A stretch of DNA of 64,000 bases from Bacillus halotolerans (GTDB lineage Bacteria; Bacillota; Bacilli; Bacillales; Bacillaceae). The notes beneath the pieces were generated by a model. That model was given only the letters and a program-made list of their open reading frames with translations, did no database searches and had not been told where the DNA came from. Both the position numbers and the translations under genes were made by a program. Positions within the stretch are counted from its first letter, which is position 1. Each line of letters begins with the position of its first letter. The DNA is taken from NCBI RefSeq assembly GCF_001517105.1, contig NZ_LPVF01000014.1, forward strand, positions 1 to 64,000, given 5' to 3'. Positions 43,532 through 56,323 of the stretch are shown one piece after another.

Positions 43532-43711
43532 TTATTCAACTATTAAACGAATTAATTGAGAAATTCCTGTGTCAAGGAGGGCAAAAAAGATAATAAAAAA
43601 GATAACTGTTGAAATAACCGTGATGGTATAGCGAGTTAACTCTTTTCCTTTAGGCCAGCTTACCTTTTTCATTTCTTTCCCAACATCTTTAAAGAATCTC
43701 ATAATACGCAT
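43532..43711 (-). CDS. secE: SecE, protein translocase subunit
   Basis: 59 residues from the ATG at 43711 (MRIMRFFKDVGKEMKKVSWPKGKEL), after GGAGGTC. The conserved cytosolic motif VSWPKGKEL precedes one membrane helix (TVISTVIFFIIFFALLDTGI). It clamps SecY. Confidence 0.96.
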   Translation of the reverse strand: MRIMRFFKDVGKEMKKVSWPKGKELTRYTITVISTVIFFIIFFALLDTGISQLIRLIVE

Positions 43712-43744
43712 GTAAAAGACCTCCACAATTTAAAAGCGCAAACA

Positions 43745-43894
43745 CTATTTTGTTTCAAGATGAGATGTATGTGAATTGCAAGTACTGCAGTATTTCTTTA
43801 CTTCTAATCGCTCAGCCGCTGATGCAGAGCTCTTCATTGTCGTATAGTTACGGTTTCCGCATGTTTTGCATGCTAACGTAATCTTTTTTCTCAT
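43745..43894 (-). CDS. rpmGB: 50S ribosomal protein L33 (zinc-type, RpmGB)
   Basis: 49 residues: starts [17 protein letters not shown] and contains the second pair CSTC, so both CxxC zinc pairs are intact. It lies between sigH and secE, the place of rpmGB in B. subtilis. The start follows AAAAAGGTGTAATGAC, a modest RBS. Confidence 0.92.
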   Translation of the reverse strand: MRKKITLACKTCGNRNYTTMKSSASAAERLEVKKYCSTCNSHTSHLETK

Positions 43895-43986
43895 GTCATT
43901 ACACCTTTTTCTAAATAGACATTAGTTCTTATCTTAAGTAACATATCATAGTAAGAAAAATACTGTCAATATACCATAAATCCCTA

Positions 43987-44643
43987 TTACAAACTGATCT
44001 CGCGAATTTCCAGGTACTTCTCCAGCTTGCGTTTGACTCGCTGAAGGGCGTTATCGATCGATTTGACATGGCGGTTCAGCTCATCTGAAATCTCTTGGTA
44101 GCTTCTTCCGTCTAGATATAATACAAGTACTTTTCTCTCTAAATCACTTAAAAGTTCTCCCATTTTCATTTCAATATCATCAAATTCTTCCTGATTGATA
44201 ATCATTTCTTCTGGGTTTAACGTTTTCGCTCCCGAAATGACATCAAGCAGCGTTCGATCTGATTCTTCATCAAAAATCGGTTTATCTAATGAGACGTAGG
44301 AATTCAAAGGAATGTGTTTCTGGCGAGTAGCTGTCTTTATTGCGGTAATAATTTGGCGGGTAATACATAATTCTGCGAAAGCTTTGAAAGAGGTAAGCTT
44401 GTCCTCTTTGAAGTCACGAATAGACTTATAGAGGCCTATCATTCCTTCCTGAACAATATCTTCTCTGTCCGCACCTATTAAAAAATAGGATCTTGCTTTT
44501 GCACGAACAAAGTTTCGGTACTTCGTAATCAAGTAATCTAACGCATCACTGTCCCCAACATGAACCTTTTCAATGACCTGCTCGTCCTCCAACTGGCAAA
44601 ACTGCTCTTTGTTGAATTTTCCCTTGTTGTTCTGTAGATTCAC
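43987..44643 (-). CDS. sigH: RNA polymerase sigma-H factor
   Basis: 218 residues, GTG start after GGGGGGATCGGA. Region 2 includes FVRAKARSYFLIGADREDIVQEGMIGLYKSIRDF (core binding and -10 recognition), and region 4 a helix-turn-helix with YQEISDELNRHVKSIDNAL. It directs transition-state and early sporulation genes. A SigA-type promoter lies immediately upstream. Confidence 0.97.
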   Translation of the reverse strand: MNLQNNKGKFNKEQFCQLEDEQVIEKVHVGDSDALDYLITKYRNFVRAKARSYFLIGADREDIVQEGMIGLYKSIRDFKEDKLTSFKAFAELCITRQIITAIKTATRQKHIPLNSYVSLDKPIFDEESDRTLLDVISGAKTLNPEEMIINQEEFDDIEMKMGELLSDLERKVLVLYLDGRSYQEISDELNRHVKSIDNALQRVKRKLEKYLEIREISL

Positions 44644-44674
44644 TCCGATCCCCCCGGCGCACGTAGATAGAAAT

Positions 44675-44704
44675 ATTATACATTACTGGACAAAAAAGCG
44701 TCAA
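44675..44704 (-). promoter_or_regulatory. sigH promoter
   Basis: Minus strand TTGACG (44699-44704) and TATAAT (44675-44680), 18-base spacer. The -35 touches the start of the rae1 3' end. In B. subtilis sigH is repressed by AbrB; no AbrB site can be called by eye. Confidence 0.8.
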
Positions 44705-44705
44705 C

Positions 44706-45218
44706 TTAATCTAAGTCGCCCCGCCGCCATTTTTCAAACGTTTTCAAAACCTCTTCCGATAAAGCAATTTTACCCGCTGGCTTTTCAGAAGTGATCTTTC
44801 TTACCCGCCTTTCGATTCGCCTTTCTATCGCTTCTACCTCTCTCAAGAGCTCCCGGGCCGATTTTCGCAATGCCCCCTGTCCGAAAATCGCCCACTGCTC
44901 AGTGTAGTCAGAGGTCGCAACATGAATTTGGGTCGCAATGTTATTCAGATCCTGTGCCAGCTTTTCTATCCGCTCATCCGCAGTCTCATTTTCTTTTGTG
45001 AAAATCACTTCAACTCTGTGGTTAGTCTGTTTTTTCTCAATTCCCTTCACAAGATGCGCGTCAAATACGACAATAACCCTGTTTCCTGTATACGATTGAT
45101 ATTCCGCCATTTTCTGAATCAGTACGTCTCTCGCCTCTTCAAAACTGTTCGCTTTTAAATCCTTCAGCTGCGGCCAGGCTCCAATCATGTTGTATCCGTC
45201 TACTAACAGGATATCCAT
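44706..45218 (-). CDS. rae1: Rae1 (YacP), ribosome-associated endoribonuclease
   Basis: 170 residues of the NYN/PIN-like nuclease fold: ILLVDGYNMIGAW at the start (catalytic Asp), VIVVFDAHLVKG and HVATSDYTEQ. The B. subtilis protein cleaves mRNA in the ribosomal A site. It follows rlmB by six bases. Confidence 0.94.
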   Translation of the reverse strand: MDILLVDGYNMIGAWPQLKDLKANSFEEARDVLIQKMAEYQSYTGNRVIVVFDAHLVKGIEKKQTNHRVEVIFTKENETADERIEKLAQDLNNIATQIHVATSDYTEQWAIFGQGALRKSARELLREVEAIERRIERRVRKITSEKPAGKIALSEEVLKTFEKWRRGDLD

Positions 45219-45224
45219 TGATCA

Positions 45225-45974
45225 TTATTCTCCCAGAGGGTTTCGCTTCCGATAGACTTCATACATCAAAAGCCCCGCCGCTACAGATGCATTGAGTGAA
45301 GTAACTTTACCTGCCATCGGGAGTTTAATAAGAAAATCACATTTTTCTTTAATCAGGCGTCCCATTCCTTTTCCTTCACTTCCGATGACGAGAGCCAAAG
45401 GCATGCTGCCGTCCATTGTGCGGTAATCCTCCCGCGCGGATGCATCCGTTCCGACAACCCAGATTCCCCGCTCTTTCATTTCCTCTAGCGTTCGCGCCAA
45501 ATTGGTGACCTTCGCCACTGGAATATGCTCAATTGCGCCTGTTGAAGCTTTTGCCACTGTAGTTGTCAGACCGACAGCTCTGCGTTTTGGAATTACAATG
45601 CCATGGGCGCCGACTGCATCAGCTGTTCTCATAATTGAACCGAGATTATGAGGGTCCTCAAGCTCGTCCAGAATGAGAAAGAAAGGCTGTTCATTTCTTT
45701 CCTCTGCCGCTTTATATAAGTCGTCCAGTTCCGCGTACTCATACGCTGCGACCTGCGCCACTACACCTTGGTGCTGCCCCGTCACCATTTGGTCGAGTTT
45801 TTTTCTAGGGACGTATTGAATGGTGATGCCCTGCTTTTTCGCGAGCTCAATCACCTGCTGTGCTTGTCCCTTTACGGTGTTTTCCGCCATCCACAGCTTA
45901 TACAGCTTGCGATCTGACTTTAACGTCTCGATCACTGCATTTTTTCCTATGACGTAATCATGTTGCTGACTCAT
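45225..45974 (-). CDS. rlmB: RlmB (YacO), 23S rRNA 2'-O-methyltransferase
   Basis: 249 residues of the SpoU (SPOUT) family. An N-terminal L30e-like RNA-binding domain is followed by the knot motifs [27 protein letters not shown] and [13 protein letters not shown]. It is expected to methylate G2251. Its ATG overlaps the mrnC stop by four bases. Confidence 0.93.
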   Translation of the reverse strand: MSQQHDYVIGKNAVIETLKSDRKLYKLWMAENTVKGQAQQVIELAKKQGITIQYVPRKKLDQMVTGQHQGVVAQVAAYEYAELDDLYKAAEERNEQPFFLILDELEDPHNLGSIMRTADAVGAHGIVIPKRRAVGLTTTVAKASTGAIEHIPVAKVTNLARTLEEMKERGIWVVGTDASAREDYRTMDGSMPLALVIGSEGKGMGRLIKEKCDFLIKLPMAGKVTSLNASVAAGLLMYEVYRKRNPLGE

Positions 45975-46390
45975 TTGTTTTCCTCCCTGACCGTTCCGAA
46001 TTGTATAGCTTCAGCAACAAGCTGATTCAGTCTTTCTTCTTTTTTCTCAAGAAAAAGATAGCCCAGCAGTGCTTCAAATGCTGTACTGTAGCGGTACGTC
46101 TGCACATCTGTATTTTTAGGTATCGTTCCCGACTTGGCATTTCTGCCTCTTTTCAGCACCGCTTCCTCTTCTTCCGTGAAAAATGATTGATTCCGCAGAA
46201 AGAAAAGGATCTCAGCCTGTGACTTTGCCGATACGATCCGGCTTGATTTCTTGTGAAGATCATTTGGTTTGGTAAATCCCTGCTTAAGCAGGTGATGCCT
46301 CACATAAACTTCAAAAATGGCATCACCTATATAAGCAAGCGCAAGGCCGTTAAGCTGCTTTGAATCTTTTATCGTTTCAAAATCAAGCAT
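45971..46390 (-). CDS. mrnC: Mini-ribonuclease III
   Basis: 139 residues, an RNase III catalytic domain without a double-stranded RNA-binding domain. Active-site residues lie in [16 protein letters not shown] and [16 protein letters not shown]. It trims 23S precursor ends. The last residues (FGTVREENK) differ from the longer tail I recall for the 168 protein, a change explainable by a single-base shift. Confidence 0.95.
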   Translation of the reverse strand: MLDFETIKDSKQLNGLALAYIGDAIFEVYVRHHLLKQGFTKPNDLHKKSSRIVSAKSQAEILFFLRNQSFFTEEEEAVLKRGRNAKSGTIPKNTDVQTYRYSTAFEALLGYLFLEKKEERLNQLVAEAIQFGTVREENK

Positions 46391-46393
46391 CCG

Positions 46394-47794
46394 TTATTCT
46401 CCTCGTTTCCAGCGAGTGCCTTGAGCCGTATCTTCAAGAATGATATTCATGCTTTTCAGCTGGTCGCGGATCTGATCAGACAGAGCAAAATCACGATTGC
46501 GGCGCGCTTCATTTCTTTTTTCAATCAAATCTTCAATCTCTTGATCCAGAAGCTCCTGCTCACCCAGTGAGAAACCGAGGACAGAAACCATTCGGTCAAA
46601 CATGTCAATAAACGCTGTAATAACGTGATCTGCCGTATGATCTTCCTGAAGATAATAGTTCGCATTCTTCGCCAAATCGAATAAAACAGAAATGGCATTC
46701 GCTGTATTAAAATCATCATCCATTGCTTCTTCAAATGCTGTTCGATGTTCTTCAATCTTTGCAAGCCATTTATCATCATCTTCTGTTAAATTCGTGCTGC
46801 TGTTTAAACGGTGCTGAAGGTTGCTGTACGCTGTTTTCAACCGGTTAAACGCGCTCTTTGTGTTCTCCAGAAGCTCTTCTGAATAGTTAATTGGGTGACG
46901 ATAGTGAACAGACAGCATAAAGAATCTGAGCAGCTGCGGATCATGCTGTTTAATAATGTCATGCACAAGCACAAAGTTGCCGAGTGATTTTGACATTTTT
47001 TCATTATCGATATTGATATAGCCGTTATGAAGCCAGTATTTCGCAAATGTTTTGCCAGTCAGCGCTTCTGATTGAGCAATTTCATTTTCATGGTGAGGGA
47101 ATGTTAAATCCTGGCCGCCTGCATGGATATCAATTTGATCACCTAAGTACTTTTTCACCATCGCAGAGCATTCGATGTGCCAGCCCGGACGTCCTTTCCC
47201 CCAAGGGCTATCCCAAGAGATTTCTCCTTCTTTAGCCGCTTTCCACAGAGCGAAATCAAGAGCATCTTCTTTTTTCTCGCCAACTCGGATGCGCGCGCCA
47301 GATCTCAATTCATCAATCGATTGCTGCGAGAGCTTTCCGTATCCCTCAAATGCTCTTGTTTTGAAATAAACGTCACCTTCAGATTCATAAGCATAGCCCT
47401 TTTTTACCAGCTGATCTATGAAATCAATAATCGCGTCCATGTTTTCCATGACGCGCGGATGAAGGTCCGCTTTTCTGCAGCCAAGAGCGCCCACATCTTC
47501 AAAGTATGCCTTAATAAAACGCTCAGAAATGGTCGGAACATCTTCACCAAGTTCATTTGCCGCTTTAATTAATTTATCATCTACATCTGTGAAGTTAGAG
47601 ACATATTGGACATCGTAGCCTTTATACTCCAAATAGTTTCGAACCGTGTCATAAACGATGGCCGGACGGGCATTTCCAATATGAATATAATTGTAAACCG
47701 TCGGTCCGCACACGTACATTTTCACTTTTCCCTCTTCAAGAGGAACAAACGTTTCCTTCTGTCTAGTCAATGTATTATAAAGAGTGATTGTCAT
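46394..47794 (-). CDS. cysS: cysteinyl-tRNA synthetase
   Basis: 466 residues. Class I motifs HIGN (in [10 protein letters not shown]) and KMSKS (in [10 protein letters not shown]); zinc ligands [16 protein letters not shown] and [15 protein letters not shown]. Its ATG overlaps the cysE stop by four bases. The cysE-cysS pair is controlled by the T-box upstream of cysE. Confidence 0.98.
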   Translation of the reverse strand: MTITLYNTLTRQKETFVPLEEGKVKMYVCGPTVYNYIHIGNARPAIVYDTVRNYLEYKGYDVQYVSNFTDVDDKLIKAANELGEDVPTISERFIKAYFEDVGALGCRKADLHPRVMENMDAIIDFIDQLVKKGYAYESEGDVYFKTRAFEGYGKLSQQSIDELRSGARIRVGEKKEDALDFALWKAAKEGEISWDSPWGKGRPGWHIECSAMVKKYLGDQIDIHAGGQDLTFPHHENEIAQSEALTGKTFAKYWLHNGYINIDNEKMSKSLGNFVLVHDIIKQHDPQLLRFFMLSVHYRHPINYSEELLENTKSAFNRLKTAYSNLQHRLNSSTNLTEDDDKWLAKIEEHRTAFEEAMDDDFNTANAISVLFDLAKNANYYLQEDHTADHVITAFIDMFDRMVSVLGFSLGEQELLDQEIEDLIEKRNEARRNRDFALSDQIRDQLKSMNIILEDTAQGTRWKRGE

Positions 47795-48444
47795 TTTTGA
47801 TTAATCCTTTCTTTTCTGTCTTCAAGTTCCGTCTTCAGCTCTAAAATCTGCTGTTCCAAAGACTTAAACCGGTCAGCAACCGGATCGGGTAAATCCTGAT
47901 GGTTTAAATCCCGTTTGATTTTCTTGCCGTTTTGCACAACAACCCTTCCCGGGATGCCGACAACTGTAGAGTAGTCCGGAACATCGTGCAGCACAACTGA
48001 ACCAGCCCCTATTTTAGAGCCTTCACCGACAGTTATTGAACCGAGCACTTTAGCACCTGTCGCTATCAATGCGTCATCTTTAATTGTCGGATGCCTTTTG
48101 CCCCTTTCTTTCCCCGTTCCTCCGAGGGTAACCCCCTGAAAAACGGTTACGTTATTGCCGATTTCACATGTCTCCCCAATGACAACCCCCATCCCATGGT
48201 CTATGAAAAATCTTCTTCCGATCGTAGCCCCTGGATGGATTTCAATTCCTGTAAAAAATCGGCTCACCTGAGATATAAGGCGTGCAAGGAAATAAAATTT
48301 TCGTTTATATAAAGCATGTGCAATCCGATGCGCCCATATAGCATGTAAACCGGAATAAGTTAAAATCACTTCAAAATAACTTCGTGCTGCAGGATCTTGA
48401 TCGAACACCGTATCAATGTCTTCTTTGAGCATTTTAAAAAACAC
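47791..48444 (-). CDS. cysE: serine O-acetyltransferase
   Basis: 217 residues, GTG start after GGGGGGAAG. The C-terminal left-handed beta helix carries hexapeptide repeats ([41 protein letters not shown]). It makes O-acetylserine for cysteine synthesis. Upstream is a T-box, so cysteine synthesis and Cys-tRNA charging are regulated together. Confidence 0.97.
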   Translation of the reverse strand: MFFKMLKEDIDTVFDQDPAARSYFEVILTYSGLHAIWAHRIAHALYKRKFYFLARLISQVSRFFTGIEIHPGATIGRRFFIDHGMGVVIGETCEIGNNVTVFQGVTLGGTGKERGKRHPTIKDDALIATGAKVLGSITVGEGSKIGAGSVVLHDVPDYSTVVGIPGRVVVQNGKKIKRDLNHQDLPDPVADRFKSLEQQILELKTELEDRKERINQK

Positions 48445-48496
48445 ATGCTTCCCCCCATTCTACCCGCTATCATCTATCTATTTCCTCTAGGCCCAA

Positions 48497-48738
48497 TAAA
48501 AAAAGCGCCTCTGCATGTAAACATGACAGAGACGCTTTGACCGCGCGGTTCCACTCTGTTTGAAAAGCAGACTCCTGCTCTCCCAACTTCAGCCTGTAAC
48601 GGCGGCGGCCGCCTTTGAATACTGATTTCAAAAAACGTTCTTCAAAGGTCTTAAGGGCGCACTTCTAAAACCCGACTCCTGGATCTCTCTCAGCCAATGA
48701 AGATCCTTTCTGTATTGGTCTAAAGCTTTATACTCTTC
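48497..48738 (-). promoter_or_regulatory. T-box riboswitch (tRNA-Cys) before cysE-cysS
   Basis: The T-box sequence AGTGGAACCGCGCGG lies on the minus strand at about 48540-48553, followed by the terminator AGCGTCTCTG…CAGAGGCGCTTTTTT at 48500-48536. Upstream is a stem-I region with AGAAGTGCGCCC, where TGC (Cys) is the plausible specifier. UGGAA in the T-box would pair with tRNA-NCCU, fitting tRNA-Cys. The region of 313 bases between gltX and cysE is explained by this element. Confidence 0.88.
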
Positions 48739-48757
48739 CCTGTCAACAATCATCTAT

Positions 48758-50209
48758 TTAGATATTTTTCAATCGCTGAATTGCAGATTCTTTTCCGATC
48801 AGTTCAATTGATTGCGGAAGCTCAGGACCGTGAGTTTGGCCTGTTACAGCAACACGGATCGGCATAAACAGTTTTTTCCCTTTATGACCTGTTTCTTTCT
48901 GCACTGCTTTGATAGAAGCTTTGATCTGGTCCGGAGTGAACTCCTCCAGCTCTTCAAGCTTCGCAACGAATGTGCTGAGCACTTCAGGCACCTGTTCTTC
49001 TTCTAAAACAGCTTTTGCTTCTTGATTATACTCGATCTCATCCGTAAAGAACAAATCAGTCAGCTCAACAATTTCCGCACCGTAGCTCAATTGCTCATGA
49101 TATAGAGAAATCAGTTTACGAACCCATTCTTGTTCTTCAGGAGATAGTTCATTGCCAACTTTGCCGGCTTTTTGAAGATGCGGAAGCGTAAGCTCAACAA
49201 CCTGATCAAGATCCAATTTTTTCACATATTGGTTGTTGACCCATTTCAGCTTATGCATATCAAACAAAGCTGGTGATTTAGATAAACGATTCACATCAAA
49301 AATGTCAATAAACTCTTCTTTTGTGAAAAGCTCTTCTTCTCCCACCGGCGACCAGCCCAGCAGGCCGATAAAGTTGAACAGCGCCTCCGGCAAGTAGCCA
49401 AGCTCCTTATATTGCTCAATGAATTGAATAATGGATTCATCACGTTTGCTGAGCTTTTTACGGCTTTCATTTACAATCAGCGTCATGTGGCCGAACTGAG
49501 GAATATCCCAGCCGAACGCTTGAAAGATCATGATCTGTTTTGGTGTATTCGAAATATGGTCCTCACCGCGCAGCACGTGCGTCATTTTCATTAGATAGTC
49601 ATCCACAGCTACTGCAAAGTTATAAGTCGGCGTTCCGTCTTTTTTCACAATAACAAAGTCGCCGATGCCATCAGATTCGAAAGAAATTTCACCTTTTACA
49701 ATATCATTAAACGCAATGATTTTTCCTTCAGGGACACGGAAACGAATACTCGGTTTTCTGCCCTCTGCAAGGAATTTTTCCTGTTCTTCCTGAGTCAGAT
49801 CTCTGTGCTTTCCGGAATAACGCGGCATCTCTCCGCGGGCAATCTGCTCTTCACGTTCTTTTTCAAGTTCTTCTTCCGTACAGAAACATTTATAAGCAAG
49901 CCCTTTTTCAAGCAGCTCTTCATAGTAAACCTTATAGATATCGTTACGCTCTGATTGACGGTATGGGCCGTACTCTCCGCCGACATCCACACTCTCATCC
50001 CAGTCGATGCCAAGCCATTTTAAATAGTTGAGCTGGCTTTGTTCTCCGCCCTCAATGTTGCGTTTTTTATCAGTGTCCTCAACACGGATAATAAACTTGC
50101 CGCCTTGGTTGCGGGCAAATAAATAATTAAAAAGCGCCGTTCTGGCATTTCCAATATGCAAATGTCCTGTTGGACTCGGTGCATAACGGACGCGTACTTC
50201 GTTTCCCAT
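48758..50209 (-). CDS. gltX: glutamyl-tRNA synthetase
   Basis: 483 residues. Class I motifs HIGN (in [17 protein letters not shown]) and KLSKR (in [12 protein letters not shown]). In Bacillus it also charges tRNA-Gln with Glu for later amidation. [12 protein letters not shown]. It follows ispF by 88 bases. Confidence 0.98.
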   Translation of the reverse strand: MGNEVRVRYAPSPTGHLHIGNARTALFNYLFARNQGGKFIIRVEDTDKKRNIEGGEQSQLNYLKWLGIDWDESVDVGGEYGPYRQSERNDIYKVYYEELLEKGLAYKCFCTEEELEKEREEQIARGEMPRYSGKHRDLTQEEQEKFLAEGRKPSIRFRVPEGKIIAFNDIVKGEISFESDGIGDFVIVKKDGTPTYNFAVAVDDYLMKMTHVLRGEDHISNTPKQIMIFQAFGWDIPQFGHMTLIVNESRKKLSKRDESIIQFIEQYKELGYLPEALFNFIGLLGWSPVGEEELFTKEEFIDIFDVNRLSKSPALFDMHKLKWVNNQYVKKLDLDQVVELTLPHLQKAGKVGNELSPEEQEWVRKLISLYHEQLSYGAEIVELTDLFFTDEIEYNQEAKAVLEEEQVPEVLSTFVAKLEELEEFTPDQIKASIKAVQKETGHKGKKLFMPIRVAVTGQTHGPELPQSIELIGKESAIQRLKNI

Positions 50210-50297
50210 TTCATATACTTCCTTTCATCTCATGTATGGCCTCAGGCTAAATGTATGCATCTATTCTACCACCAAATAGACCGGGCATCAAAACAAG

Positions 50298-52580
<2,283 letters not shown>

Positions 52581-52699
52581 ACCCCCACCTCCTTTAAAGA
52601 AAATTGTTGTATTTCACAAGATTTTAAGCAACCTACGAATATCAGAATAAACAAAAACCAACAATAATATACCCGTAAAGATATGGTTTTAACCGAAAA

Positions 52700-53782
52700 T
52701 CATAGCTGCCTGTCTAAATAATGCTTCTCTTGAAGGCGTTTTAAGCCCTTTTTGATTTTTTGGGCTCGTACTTCACCGATACCCTCTACTTCATCTAATT
52801 CTTCTGCACTGGCCTCAATAATTCTCGGCAGAACGCCAAATGCCTCCACCACATTCTCCACAATCGGCATCGGAAGGCGCGGAATCTTATTTAGCAGCCT
52901 GTATCCTCTAGGCAGAACATAGTCATCAAGATTTGTAGAAGCCGGATAACCAAGCAGCTTATAAACAATGGAATCGTCAAGCAAATCATAGCTGGACATA
53001 TCCTGCAGCTCTTTTAAAAGGACAAATGGATCTTTAATTTTTTCTTTCACATAATCCTTAATAAATAAAGCAGCCTCTTCTTCCATATCAGTAATCAGTT
53101 CGATGACCTGCAGCTTAATCAAATGACCTTCTGTTCCCAGTTCCCTGATATACATGTTGATTTCATTTTTGATTCGCAGCACCATTTCATAACGGTGCAT
53201 CACAGACAGAACATCGCTGAATGTAACGAGTTCCTCAAACTCCAATGCGTTTAGTGCATTAATCGTTTTGTCCAGAATTGTTTTATATTTTTCTAGAGTT
53301 TGAATGGCTTGATTCGCTTTTGTTAAAATAAACCCTATGTCTTTTAGTGTATACTTCATACTTTCCTGATATAACGTTATGACATTTCTTCTCTCAGAAA
53401 TTGCGATAACGAGACAGCCGGTTTGCTTAGCTACTCTTTCGGCGGTGCGGTGCCGCATTCCTGTTTCTGACGAAGAAATTGTGGCTTCTGGCATCAATTG
53501 TGTATTGGCATATAGGATCTTTTGACCAGAATCACTTAAAATAATCGCACCATCCATTTTAGCCAGTTCATATAAATGCGCCGGAGAAAAAGCAGTGTTA
53601 ATGTGGAAACCGCCATCCACCACTTCTTTTACTTTATCATTATATCCAACAACAATCAGACCGCCTGTATTTGCTCTCAGTACATTTTCTATCCCCGCTC
53701 TGAGCGGTGTTCCAGGAGCAACAAACTGCAAAATAGAAGACAGGTCTAACTCATGTTTCGCCCCTTTTTTCTCTTTTTCCAT
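52700..53782 (-). CDS. disA: DisA, diadenylate cyclase and DNA integrity scanner
   Basis: 360 residues. The DAC domain has DGA (in [11 protein letters not shown], about 75-85) and RHR (in [15 protein letters not shown], about 108-110), both required for c-di-AMP synthesis. A helical spine follows, and a C-terminal helix-hairpin-helix domain ([20 protein letters not shown]) binds branched DNA. Only three bases separate it from radA. Confidence 0.97.
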   Translation of the reverse strand: MEKEKKGAKHELDLSSILQFVAPGTPLRAGIENVLRANTGGLIVVGYNDKVKEVVDGGFHINTAFSPAHLYELAKMDGAIILSDSGQKILYANTQLMPEATISSSETGMRHRTAERVAKQTGCLVIAISERRNVITLYQESMKYTLKDIGFILTKANQAIQTLEKYKTILDKTINALNALEFEELVTFSDVLSVMHRYEMVLRIKNEINMYIRELGTEGHLIKLQVIELITDMEEEAALFIKDYVKEKIKDPFVLLKELQDMSSYDLLDDSIVYKLLGYPASTNLDDYVLPRGYRLLNKIPRLPMPIVENVVEAFGVLPRIIEASAEELDEVEGIGEVRAQKIKKGLKRLQEKHYLDRQL

Positions 53783-53785
53783 CTA

Positions 53786-55162
53786 TTATCCTCCTAATGA
53801 AGTACGAAGTGCCTCTGCAACATTTGCTACTCCGATGACCTCAATCCCTTTTGGTTTCGTCCATCCATCCAGATTTGCCGCAGGTATGATCATGCGTTTA
53901 AAACCAAGCTTTGCCGCTTCTTTTACACGCTGTTCAATCCTTGATACCCGACGGACTTCTCCGGTTAATCCCACTTCTCCTATAAAGCAATCTGCAGGAT
54001 TTGGAGGTGTGTCTCTAAAGCTTGATGCGATACTGACCGCTATAGCAAGATCAATCGCAGGTTCATCAAGTTTGACGCCGCCCGCTACCTTCAAATATGC
54101 ATCCTGGTTTTGCAGCAGCAGACCTACTCTTTTTTCTAACACAGCCATTAACAGTGACACCCTGTTATGATCTATCCCTGTTGCCATGCGCCGCGGATTG
54201 CCAAAGCTTGTTGGCGAGATGAGCGCCTGAATTTCAACAAGAATCGGCCTTGTACCTTCCATAGAAGCCGTTATGCTCGACCCCGCAGATCCCGCCGAAC
54301 GCTCTTCTAAGAAGATCTCTGAAGGATTCAGTACCTCAGTGAGCCCTTCTTCCCGCATTTCAAAAATACCCATTTCGTTTGTAGAACCAAAGCGGTTTTT
54401 TACAGCCCGTAAGATTCGGAAAGTATGGTGACGTTCTCCTTCAAAGTATAAAACAGTGTCAACCATATGCTCCAGCAGTCTCGGCCCCGCTATGGATCCT
54501 TCTTTCGTTACGTGACCTACAATAAATATCGGAATACCTTTTGTCTTTGCAATTTTCATCAGCTCGGCTGTACATTCTCTTACCTGTGACACACTGCCGG
54601 GAGCCGAGGTGATATCGCTTTGATAGACCGTTTGAATAGAGTCAACAACCACAAACGCTGGATTCATCTCTTCTATAGCAGACGAAATATACTCCATATC
54701 GGTTTCGGATAAAACATGCAGTGAGGGATTATTTATGCCCAGACGGTCTGCTCTTAATTTCGTTTGTTTTACCGATTCTTCTCCTGAAATGTACAGAACA
54801 TGACGTGTTGAACCAGATAACTGAGCGGATACTTGCAGCAATAAGGTCGATTTTCCGATGCCGGGGTCCCCGCCAATTAAAACAAGTGAGCCCTTCACCA
54901 CACCGCCGCCGAGCACTCTGTTAAACTCGCCAAGCTGGGTTTTTACCCGGGGTTCTTCTGATGTTTCGATTGATGTAATCGGTGAAGGTTTCTGTACGGT
55001 TTGAACAGAATGAGAAAAAGCCGCTCTCCGATTGGCCGGCGCTTTTTTAATCATTTCTTCCACCATTGTATTCCAAGCACCGCAGCCCGGACATTTCCCC
55101 ATCCATTTTGGAGACTCGTAGCCGCAGGATTGGCAGATGAATTTGGATTTTGTTTTAGCCAT
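53786..55162 (-). CDS. radA: RadA (Sms), DNA branch-migration ATPase
   Basis: 458 residues. An N-terminal C4 zinc finger ([21 protein letters not shown]), Walker [13 protein letters not shown] (about 95), the RadA-specific [11 protein letters not shown], and a Lon-like C-terminal domain. It processes recombination intermediates and controls DisA. In B. subtilis it directly follows clpC; here a lanthipeptide cluster separates the two. Confidence 0.97.
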   Translation of the reverse strand: MAKTKSKFICQSCGYESPKWMGKCPGCGAWNTMVEEMIKKAPANRRAAFSHSVQTVQKPSPITSIETSEEPRVKTQLGEFNRVLGGGVVKGSLVLIGGDPGIGKSTLLLQVSAQLSGSTRHVLYISGEESVKQTKLRADRLGINNPSLHVLSETDMEYISSAIEEMNPAFVVVDSIQTVYQSDITSAPGSVSQVRECTAELMKIAKTKGIPIFIVGHVTKEGSIAGPRLLEHMVDTVLYFEGERHHTFRILRAVKNRFGSTNEMGIFEMREEGLTEVLNPSEIFLEERSAGSAGSSITASMEGTRPILVEIQALISPTSFGNPRRMATGIDHNRVSLLMAVLEKRVGLLLQNQDAYLKVAGGVKLDEPAIDLAIAVSIASSFRDTPPNPADCFIGEVGLTGEVRRVSRIEQRVKEAAKLGFKRMIIPAANLDGWTKPKGIEVIGVANVAEALRTSLGG

Positions 55163-55190
55163 ATTAAAATCTTCCTCTTACTATAAAATT

Positions 55191-55219
55191 AAGACATACC
55201 ATAATATATGTATGTCTTT
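55191..55219 (-). terminator. terminator at the end of the lanthipeptide cluster
   Basis: Minus strand AAGACATAC-loop-GTATGTCTTAATTTTATAG: nine-base stem and a T-rich tail, 55 bases after the lanP stop and 28 bases before radA. Confidence 0.6.
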
Positions 55220-55274
55220 AAAAAGTTCGTACTGAGTATTAATTTTACGACAGAGAATCACATGTATTAATGAA

Positions 55275-56318
55275 TTAGTATTGATAGTCATCCATAAACA
55301 TTAAACTGTTGTATGCATTTACTATTCGAGCTTCCGATTCATTTACCTCTTTAAACTTATGACAATTTGAAACAGCTCCTTTTAGAAGGACCTCTAATAC
55401 ATCTTCATATTCGTAACTTTTTTTATTCCTTTTAAATTTCGACAAAATTAATCCTATTGTGGCTGTAACTTGAGCAGTCGCTATACTCGTACCATAAGTT
55501 AGGTCATATCCTCTTGGTAAATCTAAGGCCTTTCCGATAATAGAAGGTTCTTTACCTAACGGAAGAGTTGTTAAAACCATCTGCCTTATATCAAAAAAAC
55601 GGTTTTTATTCCAAGAGTCCCCTAACTCCCCGCCATAACCACAGATAGTAATACAATCTCCGTAATTTGAGTAATCAGCCAAAGACATATTTTTCTTTAC
55701 TGAAGCTACCCCTATAACCCCATCTAGAGAAGTAGGTAAAATATACAAATCGTCATTCGCAAATTCCTGATTATATCTGCAAATTTTCCGCTGATCATTT
55801 CCAATAGAAGATACTATAAACGTATTCCTATCCAAAAGTTTTTCAACAATTTTATTGTATTCCCTTATTTCAATTAGGTCTTTCTGGTTTTTTAGAGCAT
55901 TATAAGCTCCTAAACTTAAGTTTATTATATCCACTTTTTCATCATATGCTTTATAGAGAGCTTGTAACACAAAACTTGCACTTGAAGTATTATCCCTCAT
56001 AACTTTATAAGGGATAAGTTTTAAATTAGGACCAATTCCTAATAATCGGCCTTTAGCTGCGATGATTCCGGCAATTTGAGTTCCATGACCAATCTTGTCA
56101 TTAATTGAATCGTCTACAAAAGATATTGCTTGCTCCAAAATAATATTATCTTTTAAATCTGGATGGTTCACATCAATGCCGCTATCTATAATTGCTATTT
56201 TAACATCTTGACTCCCTTGTTCAGAACGGAAGGTTTTCCCGCTTCCTGTTATTAAATCTACAGACCAACCCCACTTTTTATATAAATCAGCATTTTGGAT
56301 TAACTCTATAGTTTCCAT
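55275..56318 (-). CDS. lanP: LanP, subtilisin-like lanthipeptide leader protease without signal peptide
   Basis: 347 residues from the ATG at 56318; a TTG one codon earlier is better spaced from GGAGG and may be the true start. Peptidase family S8: catalytic Asp in IAIIDSGIDVNHPD (about 45), His in GHGTQIAGI (about 78), oxyanion Asn in SSIGND (about 174), Ser in YGTSIATAQVTA (about 278). The usual Pro after GTSxA is replaced by Ala. The start WGWSVDLIT resembles the entry of LanP proteases. There is no signal peptide, prodomain or anchor, so it should act inside the cell, as reported for some LanP enzymes. It follows the transporter by only a few bases. Function inferred from context. Confidence 0.85.
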   Translation of the reverse strand: METIELIQNADLYKKWGWSVDLITGSGKTFRSEQGSQDVKIAIIDSGIDVNHPDLKDNIILEQAISFVDDSINDKIGHGTQIAGIIAAKGRLLGIGPNLKLIPYKVMRDNTSSASFVLQALYKAYDEKVDIINLSLGAYNALKNQKDLIEIREYNKIVEKLLDRNTFIVSSIGNDQRKICRYNQEFANDDLYILPTSLDGVIGVASVKKNMSLADYSNYGDCITICGYGGELGDSWNKNRFFDIRQMVLTTLPLGKEPSIIGKALDLPRGYDLTYGTSIATAQVTATIGLILSKFKRNKKSYEYEDVLEVLLKGAVSNCHKFKEVNESEARIVNAYNSLMFMDDYQY

Positions 56319-56323
56319 CAAGT

